NCBI RefSeq assembly: GCF_030848505.1 | Contig: NZ_JAVDDU010000001.1 | Span: forward strand, 310,001 to 374,000 | DNA from: Marinimicrobium hydrolyticum | GTDB taxonomy: Bacteria > Pseudomonadota > Gammaproteobacteria > Pseudomonadales > Cellvibrionaceae | Length of the DNA: 64,000 bases | Direction: 5' to 3' | In this document: positions 17,119-29,452 of the stretch, in pieces | Position numbering within the stretch: position 1 is the first letter of the stretch | Layout: each line of letters begins with the position of its first letter | Made by a program: the position numbers and the translations under genes | Notes under the pieces: model-generated | Databases searched by the model: none | Told to the model about the DNA's origin: nothing | The model's input: the letters and a program-made list of their open reading frames with translations, nothing else

Positions 17119-20100
17119 GTGGATGCTTACTTCGCCATGGGGCAGGGAAACGTCATAAACAGCGCTAAATTGCCGACCGGACTCCACTTGGACGGCATTC
17201 TCAATGCTTCAGAAGTCGCGGTGTGGCACTACTATCCACACTCGGGCACTCTGATCTGCTCCGATACCCTCTACCAGCTTTTGCCCGACTTGGCTCCGCT
17301 CAAGCATCGGGATCAATTATTGGCCTTGCTGTCGGCGGCCGACCAATACATCTTTCAGAACACCTTCAAAACGCCGGAGAGCGTAGACCTAGCGGTTGGA
17401 GCCCGCCCTCTGGCCGCTTGTGAAGTGCGTCTTACCGCTCTCGCCAGTAAACCCAGTTTGCGCTTTATCGCGCGTGCGAACTCAATGGAAAAACTGAGCA
17501 AGCGCGCGGACGAGCTTTGCTACAGCGGTGTGGTGGTGAGTGGCGATCACTGGCTAGCGAATCCGGGCCCGGAATATATACAGAAATTACTCTCCCGCCT
17601 GTTTTCCGAAAGCCCCATCGCGAGCCTAGTCACTGATTGCAACGGTGTCGTATTGGAGTGCAATCAAGCTCTGGAGACTCTGCTCAGACTGACACCTCGA
17701 CAGGCAACCTCGGGTTTTGGCCAGTACAACCTCCTGCGTGATCAAAACTTTAAGATGGGGGCAGATCTACGCGCCCGGCTGGAAGACGCCTACCGCCACG
17801 GGGACGTGGTGTCCTTCGAGCTGGAATACCGGCTGAAAGCACTGCACAAAAACAGACTCATGAGTGAGCAGAGCCTGCCGTTGAAAGCGAGCTTTCTGCC
17901 CCTCAAAGATCGCCGTGGCAATGTCGCCCGGGTTCTCGTGCAGTTGCAAGAGTACTCCAGAAGCATAGCCCCCAGGCTGGATGACAAGGATGAGGTGCTG
18001 TACAGCCTGATCAACAACTCCCACAGTATGATTTCCGTTAAGTCCCCCCAGGGCACCTACCTGCTCGCCAATCGGAGCTTTGCCGACTGGCTGGGCCGTG
18101 AAGAGGACGAGGTGTGCGGATCCACTGATGCCGATCTCTTTCCCGCTCCCGTAGCAGCGCGCTTGCAATGGGAAGATCGTGGCGTGTGCGACGGCCATAT
18201 TACCTCCCAGTCAGAAGAAGTGTTTCCCGCCGCCGACGGCCAGGAGCAGAGCTTTCTCTGTGCCCGTTTCCCCGTTTTTACCCCCGGCGGAGCTTTGCAG
18301 GGTGTTGGGCAGGTAATGACCGACATCAGTGAACAAAAGGCTATTGAACAACGGCTGCAGGCACAGACTCAGGAGCTGCGACTGTTATTGGATTCCATGC
18401 GCTCGGCCGTGTGGTACCTGGATCGCTGGGGTTTGGTTAAGGACTATAACCGACTCGCCAAGGAGCTGTTTCCCGACTCGGTAATGGAAGGCAAAGGCTT
18501 TCTTGAGTTAGCCGGGTTGTGGGACGATGCCGCCGAGCGCCAACGCGAAATTATGCAGGTGATTCGTACTGGCGAAGCACAGCTTGAGTCCATAGAAACC
18601 GCGCACTTTAGAACGGGTCAGCGCTGGTTCTCGGTGGATAAAATTCCCACCAAAGATCGGCGTGGTCGGGTTACTGGTTTGTTGTTGGTGATGACAGATA
18701 TTACTCAGCAACAGGCCAGGGAGCGGGAGCTGGCTCGCAGCGACGCCCGCTATAAGGCCTTTATTGCCAACAGCTCCGAGGCTATTTGGTGCTACGACAT
18801 TGATCCCCCCATCCCCACCGACGCCCCAGTGGCTGAACAGAGCGAAGCCTTGGCCGCCAACGCACGTTTGTCCGAGGGAAATCAGGTGTTGGCTCGCATG
18901 TTGGGTGTGCCCAGTATCAGCGACGTTTTGGGTTCGGGGCTGAGGGACACAGGCTCAAAAAATTACCTGTTTGATGGGCAGCTGTTTATTGATCAAGGTT
19001 ACCGTCTAGTGGACCACAGAGTGAGCCGCCGGGACCACATGGGCCGGGAAATCTGTGTGCAAATCTCCTGTCGGGGGGCGATCGAGGATGGGTGTTTGAC
19101 TCGCGTCTGGGGCACTACCAAGGATGTGACCGCGCGCAAACGCTATGAAGATCGCCTGGAGTATCAGGCCAATCATGATGCTCTGACCCATTTACCCAAC
19201 CGCAGTAAACTCTATCGTGAGGTGGAACGCTGGTTGGCCCAGCGCAGCGACAGGCAATTGGGCGCGCTTTTGATCATTGATCTGGATCGGTTCAAAGAGA
19301 TCAATGATACCTTGGGGCACCAGGTGGGGGACTACCTGCTGCGCCTGATCGGCCCGCGGCTGGAGAGCGAAATGGCTGATATTCCCGGCGTTGTGGCCCG
19401 GTTGGGGGGAGATGAGTTTGCGGTTTTTATGCCTGAAGTGGCCAACAGTCGACAGGCGCTGGTGTTCGGCCATCGGGTGTTGGATGCCTTGCGGAACGAG
19501 TTCGACGTGGACGGTTACAGCATCGAGATCAGTGCCAGTATTGGCATCTCCGTTTGCCCGACCCAGGCCCGTGATGTGAGCACCATGATGCGCTATGCGG
19601 ATGTGGCCATGTACCAGGCCAAAACTGAAATGTGTGGTGCCGCTCTCTACGACCCAGAAAAAGATCCTCATTCGCCCAAGCGGTTGTCCATGATGGTGGA
19701 GTTGCGCAAAGCCATCCGCGATGACCAGTTGAGCCTCTACTACCAGCCCAAAATCGATTTACAGGAACGGCGCTGCTACGGGTTTGAGGCGCTGCTGCGC
19801 TGGAACCATCCGGAGCTGGGCTTCGTCTCCCCGGGCGAGTTCATTCCCATTGTGGAAATGACCAATCTAATTCATCCCATGACCCACTGGGTTCTGGAAC
19901 AGAGTATTCGTCAATGCCGACAGTGGCATGACCAGGGCCTTAGTGTGAGCGTGGCGGTGAACCTGTCCGCGCGCAACCTCATGGACGAAACCATGCCCAG
20001 GCAAGTAGAAAAGCTATTGGAACAGTACCAGCTTCCCGCGTCGGCGCTGGAGCTGGAAATCACCGAGAGTTCAATCATGAACGATCCGGCGCGGGCCATG

Positions 20101-20460
20101 AAGGTTTTGGAGTGGTTGCACGAACTGGGGGTGTCCCTCTCCATCGACGACTTCGGCACCGGCTATTCCTCCCTGGCGTATCTGAAGCGCCTACCGGTGC
20201 AAACTCTGAAAATCGACTATTCCTTTGTCCGGCATATGCTCGACGATGAACAGGATGAGATCATCGTCAATTCCACCATTCAATTGGCCCACAACTTAGG
20301 GCTCAGCGTGGTGGCGGAAGGTGTGGAGTGTGAGGAGCTACTAGAGCGCCTGAGTGCTATGGGCTGTGATCGCGCTCAGGGTTACCATATCGCCAGACCC
20401 CTGGCTCCGGATCAATTGCAGCAGTGGATCGACAGCGCACCCTGGATGCAATGCCGTTAG
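17119..20460 (+). CDS. PAS-GGDEF-EAL cyclic-di-GMP regulator
   Basis: Large (1113 residues) soluble signalling protein combining cyclic-di-GMP synthesis and breakdown modules. The N-terminal 140 residues are not recognised. Several PAS-like units follow (about 150-280, 290-415, 418-540, 545-680), recognisable by phrases such as IASLVTDCNGVVLECN and SMISVKSPQGTYLLANR. The GGDEF domain (about 685-845) has an intact RLGGDEFAVF at about 761. The EAL domain (about 855-1105) has intact EALLRWNHPELG, VNLSARNL, DDFGTGYSSLAYLK and AEGVECEE. I see no RxxD inhibitory site ahead of GGDEF. No transmembrane segment is apparent. GTG 17119 is used; ATG 17137 is an alternative, and neither has a strong ribosome-binding site. 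Confidence 0.93.
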   Translation: MDAYFAMGQGNVINSAKLPTGLHLDGILNASEVAVWHYYPHSGTLICSDTLYQLLPDLAPLKHRDQLLALLSAADQYIFQNTFKTPESVDLAVGARPLAACEVRLTALASKPSLRFIARANSMEKLSKRADELCYSGVVVSGDHWLANPGPEYIQKLLSRLFSESPIASLVTDCNGVVLECNQALETLLRLTPRQATSGFGQYNLLRDQNFKMGADLRARLEDAYRHGDVVSFELEYRLKALHKNRLMSEQSLPLKASFLPLKDRRGNVARVLVQLQEYSRSIAPRLDDKDEVLYSLINNSHSMISVKSPQGTYLLANRSFADWLGREEDEVCGSTDADLFPAPVAARLQWEDRGVCDGHITSQSEEVFPAADGQEQSFLCARFPVFTPGGALQGVGQVMTDISEQKAIEQRLQAQTQELRLLLDSMRSAVWYLDRWGLVKDYNRLAKELFPDSVMEGKGFLELAGLWDDAAERQREIMQVIRTGEAQLESIETAHFRTGQRWFSVDKIPTKDRRGRVTGLLLVMTDITQQQARERELARSDARYKAFIANSSEAIWCYDIDPPIPTDAPVAEQSEALAANARLSEGNQVLARMLGVPSISDVLGSGLRDTGSKNYLFDGQLFIDQGYRLVDHRVSRRDHMGREICVQISCRGAIEDGCLTRVWGTTKDVTARKRYEDRLEYQANHDALTHLPNRSKLYREVERWLAQRSDRQLGALLIIDLDRFKEINDTLGHQVGDYLLRLIGPRLESEMADIPGVVARLGGDEFAVFMPEVANSRQALVFGHRVLDALRNEFDVDGYSIEISASIGISVCPTQARDVSTMMRYADVAMYQAKTEMCGAALYDPEKDPHSPKRLSMMVELRKAIRDDQLSLYYQPKIDLQERRCYGFEALLRWNHPELGFVSPGEFIPIVEMTNLIHPMTHWVLEQSIRQCRQWHDQGLSVSVAVNLSARNLMDETMPRQVEKLLEQYQLPASALELEITESSIMNDPARAMKVLEWLHELGVSLSIDDFGTGYSSLAYLKRLPVQTLKIDYSFVRHMLDDEQDEIIVNSTIQLAHNLGLSVVAEGVECEELLERLSAMGCDRAQGYHIARPLAPDQLQQWIDSAPWMQCR

Positions 20461-20532
20461 GCGCGTGATTTGGCTGCCGCGCGCCAGCTCGGTTATTCGC
20501 GCGCATCCTTGCGGCGACGACCACAAGGAACG

Positions 20533-21975
20533 TTACATCAACCGCTCTGCCTGGCGGCGCATCTCTTCGGTCTGCTTTATTCGCTCTTCAATCAGGGTAA
20601 TGCGATAGCGGCTGTCCGTATGGCGCAGGCCATGGTGCAGGTGGCGAATGGCCTGATTGTAGCGGCCGTTGAGAATAAAAAACTCCGCTCTGGCTTCATG
20701 CACTTGCAGAATGTTTCCTGCCAGCCCGCTGACCTCAGCCAGCAAATACCAAACCTCTGGATCGTCACGGCGTTGGCGGGAATAGTTCTCCAGCAGCTCT
20801 GTGCTGCGGGCAAATTGCCCAGCCTTCATCAGCCCTTCGGCATAGTGCATCAGGGCAGCGTGGCTGTCTGGGTGCTGCTTATGAAGCCCCTCAAGACGTG
20901 CCAATGCGGCATCGTGTTTGCCCGCTTCAGTATCGATATCGGCTGCTAGCAATTGGTAAGTTAGTCGCTCCGGCTCTTCTTCCAACAGGGGTGCCAGGGC
21001 AGCACGCGCTGCTTCTGTCTGGCCCGCACGAGTGTGGGCCAAAGCCAGACCGTAGCGGTTTGCCGATGGGTGCCGGTTACGGCCATCCAGTTCACTTTGG
21101 AAGCGCTGTGCCGCCATTTGCGGCGTTTCGGCGTGGTTGGCTCTTACCCGTGCGCGCATCAAATGGAACTCTAGGTTATCTGGAAAGGATTCTTCCCGGC
21201 CCAAATCCAGGGTGCGGTTGCGCGCGTCGGCGATGCGCCGTTCCGTAATCGGGTGAGTGAGCAAAAATTCGGGCGGACGACGGTTGAAGCGCGCCGCCTG
21301 CTGCATAACTTCAAACATTTCAGCCGCACCACGAGGGTCCATGCCCGCTTGGGCCATGGTTTGCATCCCGATGCGATCCGCCTCCTGTTCATTCTGCCGG
21401 CTGAAGCGCAGTTGAGCATCCAGAGCGGCGGCCTGGGTTGTCATTATTCCCGCCATGCCCGCTTCGCTACCGGTCGTAGCGGCCAACACCAAGCTGCCTA
21501 ACAGAGCGGCGTAAAAGGGCAGGGCCATGTTTTTTTGTTGCTCAAGGCGCCGGGCATAATGTCGCTGGCTCAGGTGAGCCATCTCGTGCGCAATCACCGA
21601 GGCCAGCTGGTGTTCTGTTTGCGCTGAGCGGATCAAGCCGGTGTGAATACCGATGACTCCGCCGGGAACGGCAAAGGCATTAATGGTGTCATTCTCTACG
21701 AGCACCAGCGAGAGGTTTGGGTCCTGAAGTTGGCTGTGGGGGGCCATTTTATTCATCAGGTCTTCAAGGTAATTGATAATCTGGTGATCTGAGGACGTGG
21801 GCACGTGGCTGCGGTACAATCGCAGCCACTCCTGGCCCAAAGCACGCTCTTGCCGGGGCGAGATCATGCCGGAACTGGTATCTCCCAGCATCGGTAGTTC
21901 GATCTGGGCGTTGGCAGAGCTGGTCACGCTGGCCACCAGCAGGACAAACATCAGCAATTTAGCAACGGCTTTCAC
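20533..21975 (-). CDS. bepA: BepA-type periplasmic M48 metalloprotease with TPR repeats
   Basis: Periplasmic protease/chaperone that supports LptD and BAM assembly and degrades stalled outer-membrane proteins. The 480 residues start from a GTG with GGAG upstream and a signal peptide (LLMFVLLVASVTSSANA). The M48 domain has the zinc motif HEMAH at 130-134 and the third ligand Glu198 in EQEADRIG. TPR-like repeats fill about 300-470. The length matches E. coli BepA (487). It is convergent with the GGDEF-EAL gene and divergent from the TusA-like gene. Confidence 0.94.
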   Translation of the reverse strand: MKAVAKLLMFVLLVASVTSSANAQIELPMLGDTSSGMISPRQERALGQEWLRLYRSHVPTSSDHQIINYLEDLMNKMAPHSQLQDPNLSLVLVENDTINAFAVPGGVIGIHTGLIRSAQTEHQLASVIAHEMAHLSQRHYARRLEQQKNMALPFYAALLGSLVLAATTGSEAGMAGIMTTQAAALDAQLRFSRQNEQEADRIGMQTMAQAGMDPRGAAEMFEVMQQAARFNRRPPEFLLTHPITERRIADARNRTLDLGREESFPDNLEFHLMRARVRANHAETPQMAAQRFQSELDGRNRHPSANRYGLALAHTRAGQTEAARAALAPLLEEEPERLTYQLLAADIDTEAGKHDAALARLEGLHKQHPDSHAALMHYAEGLMKAGQFARSTELLENYSRQRRDDPEVWYLLAEVSGLAGNILQVHEARAEFFILNGRYNQAIRHLHHGLRHTDSRYRITLIEERIKQTEEMRRQAERLM

Positions 21976-22099
21976 GTTGGTACAATCTCCATCGAGTGAT
22001 GATGGGTGCCAGTGTATCGCTACTGGCCATCCCGGGTATAGGACTGGCGCCTGGGGTTACAGTTCAACAGGGTAGTTTACATTTCAGCGGAGCTTTTTC

Positions 22100-22354
22100 A
22101 TGACCGACCAGCCCTTCCCGGGAGCAGATGAATGTGATCAGAAGGTGGATGCCCGGGATTTACGCTGCCCGCTGCCTTTATTGCGGGCGAAACAGGCCCT
22201 GCGTAATATGGAGTCCGGGCAGCGGCTCAAGGTCGTAGCTACCGATAGTGGTTCGGTTCGGGATTTTCAATCCTTTAGCCGAATCAGTGGTAATCGCCTC
22301 GACCACTGGCAGGAGCAAGCCGGGGTCTACACCTATGTTTTGGTAAAATCCTGA
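22100..22354 (+). CDS. TusA/SirA-family sulfur carrier protein
   Basis: Small cytoplasmic sulfur-transfer protein. The 84 residues contain the family signature DARDLRCPLPLLRAKQAL; the cysteine in the CPxP motif is the predicted sulfur carrier. CGGAG precedes the ATG. It is followed by the permease gene and is divergent from bepA. In related genomes a TusA-like gene is often found beside bepA/perM, so this is probably that paralogue and not necessarily the tRNA-thiolation TusA. Confidence 0.88.
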   Translation: MTDQPFPGADECDQKVDARDLRCPLPLLRAKQALRNMESGQRLKVVATDSGSVRDFQSFSRISGNRLDHWQEQAGVYTYVLVKS

Positions 22355-22373
22355 GGTTCCAGGATCATCCTAT

Positions 22374-23495
22374 TTGAGTAAAGATTCCATGCTAAGAATT
22401 TTACGCAGCTGGGTAGAGCGCTACTTCTCGGACGAAGAAGCCGTTCTCCTGCTGGTGTTGTTGGCGGCCGGCTTGCTGATCGTCCTGACCATGGGCGCTG
22501 TGCTTGCTCCCATGATCGCGAGCATTATCATTGCTTTTCTGATGCAGGGCTTGGTCACGCGGCTGCGACAGTGGGGGATACCTCACTTTTTGGCGGTGAT
22601 TATTTCTTTCTGCGCCTTGATCGCGGGCATTACGGCCATAGTGCTGGGGCTGATGCCGATTATCTGGCGCCAATCCACGCGCTTTTTTGCCGAATTACCG
22701 CGCATGCTGCGGGAATGGCAGGACCTCTTGCTGTTGCTACCAGAGCGTTACCCCAATTTGATCAGCGAACAGCAGGTGGAGCAGATGATGTCAGTCACTT
22801 CCGCTGAGCTGGGTTATATGGGGCAATACATCGTCAGCTTTTCCGTCACTAACTTGCCAGTGCTCGTGACGGTACTGATCTACTTTGTTTTGGTACCCAT
22901 CCTGGTGTATTTCTTTTTGATGGACAGCCGGTTAATACTTGACTGGTTTGCCAGCTTCCTGCCTCGCAAGCGGCCGTTGATGAGCAAGATCTGGCATGAA
23001 ATGAACCAGCAAATTGCCAACTATGTGCGCGGCAAGGTGATAGAAATTTTTATTGTGGGCGCTGTGACCTACATTATTTTCTCCCTTATGGGGCTCAATT
23101 ACGCGGCTTTGTTGGCCATTGCCGTGGGTTTGTCGGTGGTGATCCCCTACATTGGCGCCGCTGTTGTGACCCTCCCGGTTGCGATGGTGGGCTTCTTCCA
23201 GTGGGGGTGGAGCAGTGAGTTCGTTTACTTGTTACTGGCTTATGGGGTGATTCAGGCCTTGGACGGCAATGTTCTGGTACCCCTGTTATTTTCCGAAGCG
23301 GTGAACCTACACCCGGTGGCAATCATTTTGGCGGTTCTGGTGTTCGGCGGGTTTTGGGGCTTCTGGGGCGTATTTTTTGCCATTCCGTTGGCGACCCTGG
23401 TCAAGGCGATACTCTACGCCTGGCCCATTGGTGTACAGCAGGCGCAGTACAGTGAACCTGAGCCTGCGGAGCACGTAGAGCAGGGTACTGAGTAA
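22374..23495 (+). CDS. AI-2E/PerM family membrane permease
   Basis: Predicted inner-membrane transporter of the UPF0118 family, which includes PerM, TqsA and sodium/proton exchangers; the substrate is not known. The 373 residues have about seven to eight hydrophobic segments, including paired helices at about 23-60 and a cluster at about 220-345. The family-typical sequences VVIPYIGAAVVTLP and NVLVPLLFSEAVNLHPVAIILAVLVFGGFWGFWGVFFAIPL are evident in part. It starts from TTG 22374 (AGGA nine bases upstream), 19 bases after the TusA-like gene; ATG 22389 is an alternative. Its stop overlaps the M16-like start (TAATG). Confidence 0.9.
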   Translation: MSKDSMLRILRSWVERYFSDEEAVLLLVLLAAGLLIVLTMGAVLAPMIASIIIAFLMQGLVTRLRQWGIPHFLAVIISFCALIAGITAIVLGLMPIIWRQSTRFFAELPRMLREWQDLLLLLPERYPNLISEQQVEQMMSVTSAELGYMGQYIVSFSVTNLPVLVTVLIYFVLVPILVYFFLMDSRLILDWFASFLPRKRPLMSKIWHEMNQQIANYVRGKVIEIFIVGAVTYIIFSLMGLNYAALLAIAVGLSVVIPYIGAAVVTLPVAMVGFFQWGWSSEFVYLLLAYGVIQALDGNVLVPLLFSEAVNLHPVAIILAVLVFGGFWGFWGVFFAIPLATLVKAILYAWPIGVQQAQYSEPEPAEHVEQGTE

Positions 23496-26347
23496 TGACG
23501 GTGGGTGCTCCTCTGCTCCTAAGATGCTGTTGGCTGCTGTTGCTCGTGTTCGGCAGTGTCGCTCACGCCAAGGTGGTAGCCCCCCTTAAAGGCGAAACCG
23601 ACCCGCGCGACTATCGTCACTTCCAGCTTGAGAATGGTTTGCAGGTACTGGTCATCTCCGATCCAGAGGCCAAGCACGCGGCTGCCGCCGTTAGTGTGCG
23701 CGCGGGTGCCTATCAGGATCCCGCCGGTGCGCCAGGTCTGGCGCACTTGGTGCAACAGAGCCTGCTCACGGCTGTAGAACCCGAAGCCGAGACTTTGTCT
23801 GATTTTGTTCATCGGCACGGCGGCACTGTGGGTGCCCAAGTTACCGGTGAGTACGCCAATTACCAGTTCGCTATTGAGCCCGATCATCTGGAGCCGGCCG
23901 TTGATTATTTGGCCCGGTTGCTGTCATCACCTCATTTCAGTGCGGAAGCGATTGAGCGCGGCCGCGAGCGCGTTCATGCCGTGTACCTGGACGCATCCGA
24001 GGAGCCGCGGCGACGCGCGGATGATGTCTATCGGGAGTTGTTTGCGCCAGAACACCCAGCAGCCAACGCAATCCTCGGTAACCAGGACACATTGCCGAGC
24101 TCCGAGACGCACCCGTTGGATGAGGCTGTCGGAGATTTTCACAGTCGTTGGTACGTGCCCGGACGAGCCACCTTGGTAGTTTCCGGCGCGGCTTCACTGG
24201 ATGAGTTACAAAGTTTGGCGGAGGGGGCTTTTGGTGGCTGGAGCAGGGGTGATGCGCCGGACGCTGAGCTGGCATCCGGCTGGTTCCCCGATGATTTCTT
24301 GCCCGCCCAAGTGAACATTCGCGCGCTTGGTAACCAGCGGCAAGTATCGCTGCTGTTTCCCTTGCCCAGTGATCGCGAGCACTACAAGCGCAAGCCCCTG
24401 AGCTATATCGCACACAGCTTGACCCGGGAGGATGAGGGCAGCCTAGTGGCTCTGTTGAGAGAGCTGGGCTGGGCGGAGGCGCTGACGGCGGGCGCTCGGA
24501 TGGAAACGGACCAGGAAACCCTGTTTGAATTTACCGTTCACTTAACTGAGCTGGGAGTTCGGGCCAGCAACCAGGTGGTGGCGCTGATGTTCTACCAGAT
24601 TGGTCAGCTCGAACGGACCATCCTCGCTGAATGGCGCTACCTGGAGTTGCAACAGATGGCGGCCCTGGCGTTTCGTTTTAAGTCTCGAGATTCGGCTCTG
24701 GAGACTGTCGGCACGCTGGCCGAGCGCCTGCATCTCTACGAGGCTGAGGATGTATTAAGTGGTGATTATTTGTACGATCGGTATGACGCCCGCCTGATCC
24801 GGCAATTCTTGCGTCGGATGCGGCCGGACAATGTGCTGGTTAGTTTTGTGGCTCCCGAGCTGGAAGCGGAGGCCTACTCGAAGCAGTACCAAGTGCCCTA
24901 CGCATTGACGTCGTTGGAACCCCGTCAACCCGAAATCAAGAATCGAATCAAGAAAAGGCTCTATGCTCCTCAGCCCAATCCGTTTATTCCCCAGCGCGTA
25001 CTATTGAAAGATGCGCCGCTGCTGCCTTCGCCGGGCGTCTCATCCCAGGGTGATGCGTCTCGGCCGCAGCTGATTCTCAATCAGCCACGCAGCCGAGTAT
25101 GGTTTCAGCAGGACAGTCAGTTCCAAACGCCTAAAGCTAGCCTAAATCTGCGTCTGACTCTGCCGCTGGTGGCTGCCGACCAAACCGGTGCGGCCCGCGC
25201 TGAATTGTTCGCCGCACTGGCGCGGGACCGCTTGAGCTCTCTGAACTACCCGGCGGCTTTCGCGGGGCTGGACTTTACCGTGGAGGCCCACGCCCGGGGG
25301 CTGGATATCCAGGTATATGGGTACAGCGCCCGGCAAAGCTTATTACTGAGCAATATTGTTGAGGTCATTCAGTCGGGACGCTTTGAACAGGAGCAGTTCG
25401 ATCGAGTGAAAGCCGAGCTGTTGCGACAGTGGGGCGCCGAGACGGCGCAAGACCCGCACCGGGAACTGGCCAGGCAGGTGCCGCGAATGCATTTGTCCCC
25501 CTATTGGACGGGCGAAGATTTGCAAGAGGCTTTAGCGGGCGAGTCCCTGGAGAATTTGCATCGCTTCGCCGATGCCATGCTGCAAAACGCCCAAATCACG
25601 GGACTGTTCTATGGCAACCTGTATCGGCAAGAGGCTGTGCGGTTGGCGGCTATGGTTGAGCATCAATTGCGCGCCGATCCGAGTCGACGCGAGCTTATGC
25701 CGACCCGCACCTACAAAATTCCCGACCAGGACGGGCCCCACTTGTATCGCTACCCGACACAGCATGAGGAGCACTCGGTATTGCTTTATGTGCAGGGCCT
25801 GGAATCCAGTATCGAAGATGCTGCGCACATGCAATTACTGCGGCGTGTGGTGCGACCAGCACTTGCATCATCATCGCCCGATCAAGAGATGAGCGATCAA
25901 CTGGACTTGTTGCCCATGCCCTTGCGGAACCTGGAAGGGATTCTGTTTGCGGTGCGATCCCCGACCGCAGAGGGTTCAGAGCTGATCGGGCGCATCCAAT
26001 CGTTTTTGTCGGCTTATGATGAACAGCTTGAGGACGACCTCGGCGCGCATCGAGCTGCCTTGGCGGAGGAGCTGCGCGAGCCGGCCCAAAACCTTCGGCA
26101 ACAGGCTGAGCGATATTGGCAGAGTTTGCTGTTGGGTGATTTGGAATTCAATCGTCGCGCCAACCTGGCATCCGCCGTAGAGCAGGTAACGGCGGAATCC
26201 TTGTTGCACTATTTTGAGGCAACGGTACGTGACCCGAAACGCCAGTTGTGGATTGCTAGCAGTGATGTCGAACTGCCGGAGGAATTTCGTGAAATTCGCA
26301 GCATAGGCGACTACCGTGAAACCCTGCAGAGTTTGACCTTCCCTTAA
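23495..26347 (+). CDS. M16 (insulinase/pitrilysin) family protein lacking the zinc motif
   Basis: A 950-residue exported protein with the four-lobe architecture of pitrilysin/insulinase. It has a signal peptide (LLLLVFGSVAHA), an N-terminal lobe opening YRHFQLENGLQVLVISDP, and a second pair of lobes (about 520-940). In active M16 enzymes the position after PGLAH reads HxxEH. Here it reads HLVQQ (84-88): the catalytic Glu and second His are both Gln. The downstream HPAANAILGNQDTL corresponds to the conserved HPFSKFSVGN-like region. The protein is therefore probably not a peptidase and may bind substrate or partner another subunit. It is translationally coupled to the permease gene. The fold assignment is confident and the role unknown. 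Confidence 0.88.
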   Translation: MTVGAPLLLRCCWLLLLVFGSVAHAKVVAPLKGETDPRDYRHFQLENGLQVLVISDPEAKHAAAAVSVRAGAYQDPAGAPGLAHLVQQSLLTAVEPEAETLSDFVHRHGGTVGAQVTGEYANYQFAIEPDHLEPAVDYLARLLSSPHFSAEAIERGRERVHAVYLDASEEPRRRADDVYRELFAPEHPAANAILGNQDTLPSSETHPLDEAVGDFHSRWYVPGRATLVVSGAASLDELQSLAEGAFGGWSRGDAPDAELASGWFPDDFLPAQVNIRALGNQRQVSLLFPLPSDREHYKRKPLSYIAHSLTREDEGSLVALLRELGWAEALTAGARMETDQETLFEFTVHLTELGVRASNQVVALMFYQIGQLERTILAEWRYLELQQMAALAFRFKSRDSALETVGTLAERLHLYEAEDVLSGDYLYDRYDARLIRQFLRRMRPDNVLVSFVAPELEAEAYSKQYQVPYALTSLEPRQPEIKNRIKKRLYAPQPNPFIPQRVLLKDAPLLPSPGVSSQGDASRPQLILNQPRSRVWFQQDSQFQTPKASLNLRLTLPLVAADQTGAARAELFAALARDRLSSLNYPAAFAGLDFTVEAHARGLDIQVYGYSARQSLLLSNIVEVIQSGRFEQEQFDRVKAELLRQWGAETAQDPHRELARQVPRMHLSPYWTGEDLQEALAGESLENLHRFADAMLQNAQITGLFYGNLYRQEAVRLAAMVEHQLRADPSRRELMPTRTYKIPDQDGPHLYRYPTQHEEHSVLLYVQGLESSIEDAAHMQLLRRVVRPALASSSPDQEMSDQLDLLPMPLRNLEGILFAVRSPTAEGSELIGRIQSFLSAYDEQLEDDLGAHRAALAEELREPAQNLRQQAERYWQSLLLGDLEFNRRANLASAVEQVTAESLLHYFEATVRDPKRQLWIASSDVELPEEFREIRSIGDYRETLQSLTFP

Positions 26348-26731
26348 GGCGGGGAGGGAATCTGTTTTGTGCGCCTGGGAGTGAATGAATGCACCCGAGG
26401 CACCCCTTGCGAAAACCAAGCTTCCGCCCCAACTCTCCGGCTGTAGCGCCTCTATCTGGGCTGGCGCCCAGGGGGCGCTGTATGTAGCGGTAGTGGCGGG
26501 GCTGGTAAAAAATCCCCGGATATGTAAAAATTCGCGCATTTTTCGGCCCTTAAAGAAAGGCAACACAAGGGCAACTAAAGGGTAAAAAGGGCAAAACGGC
26601 CTGGCCATAACCCCATTCAAGACGGTTTGCCAAGGACTTTTGTGGTAGCGCAACGCCCCCGATTTCTATTTCCTGATGATTAGGTTGTATCGATTATATG
26701 TGCCAACGTGTGCACGGCTGAGGAGAATTTA
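26348..26731. other. Intergenic region upstream of aceE
   Basis: No convincing gene in these 384 bases. It holds a short GC-rich hairpin GCGCCC-AGG-GGGCGC at 26464-26478 that might help end the M16-gene transcript, then an A-rich stretch (about 26510-26600), and the aceE ribosome-binding site GAGGAG. The aceE promoter must lie here, but I could not place a convincing -35/-10 pair or a PdhR site. Confidence 0.5.
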
Positions 26732-29383
<2,652 letters not shown>

Positions 29384-29394
29384 ATTGAAACGCC

Positions 29395-29413
29395 CCCGGG
29401 CTTCGGGCCCGGG
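29395..29413 (+). other. Hairpin in the aceE-aceF gap
   Basis: CCCGGGC-TTCGG-GCCCGGG directly follows the aceE stop, without a T-run. It resembles intercistronic hairpins that tune the E1:E2 ratio by RNA processing or partial termination. The function is inferred. Confidence 0.45.
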
Positions 29414-29452
29414 TTCAGGGTCGAACACCAAGAATACGAGTGAGGATTTACT

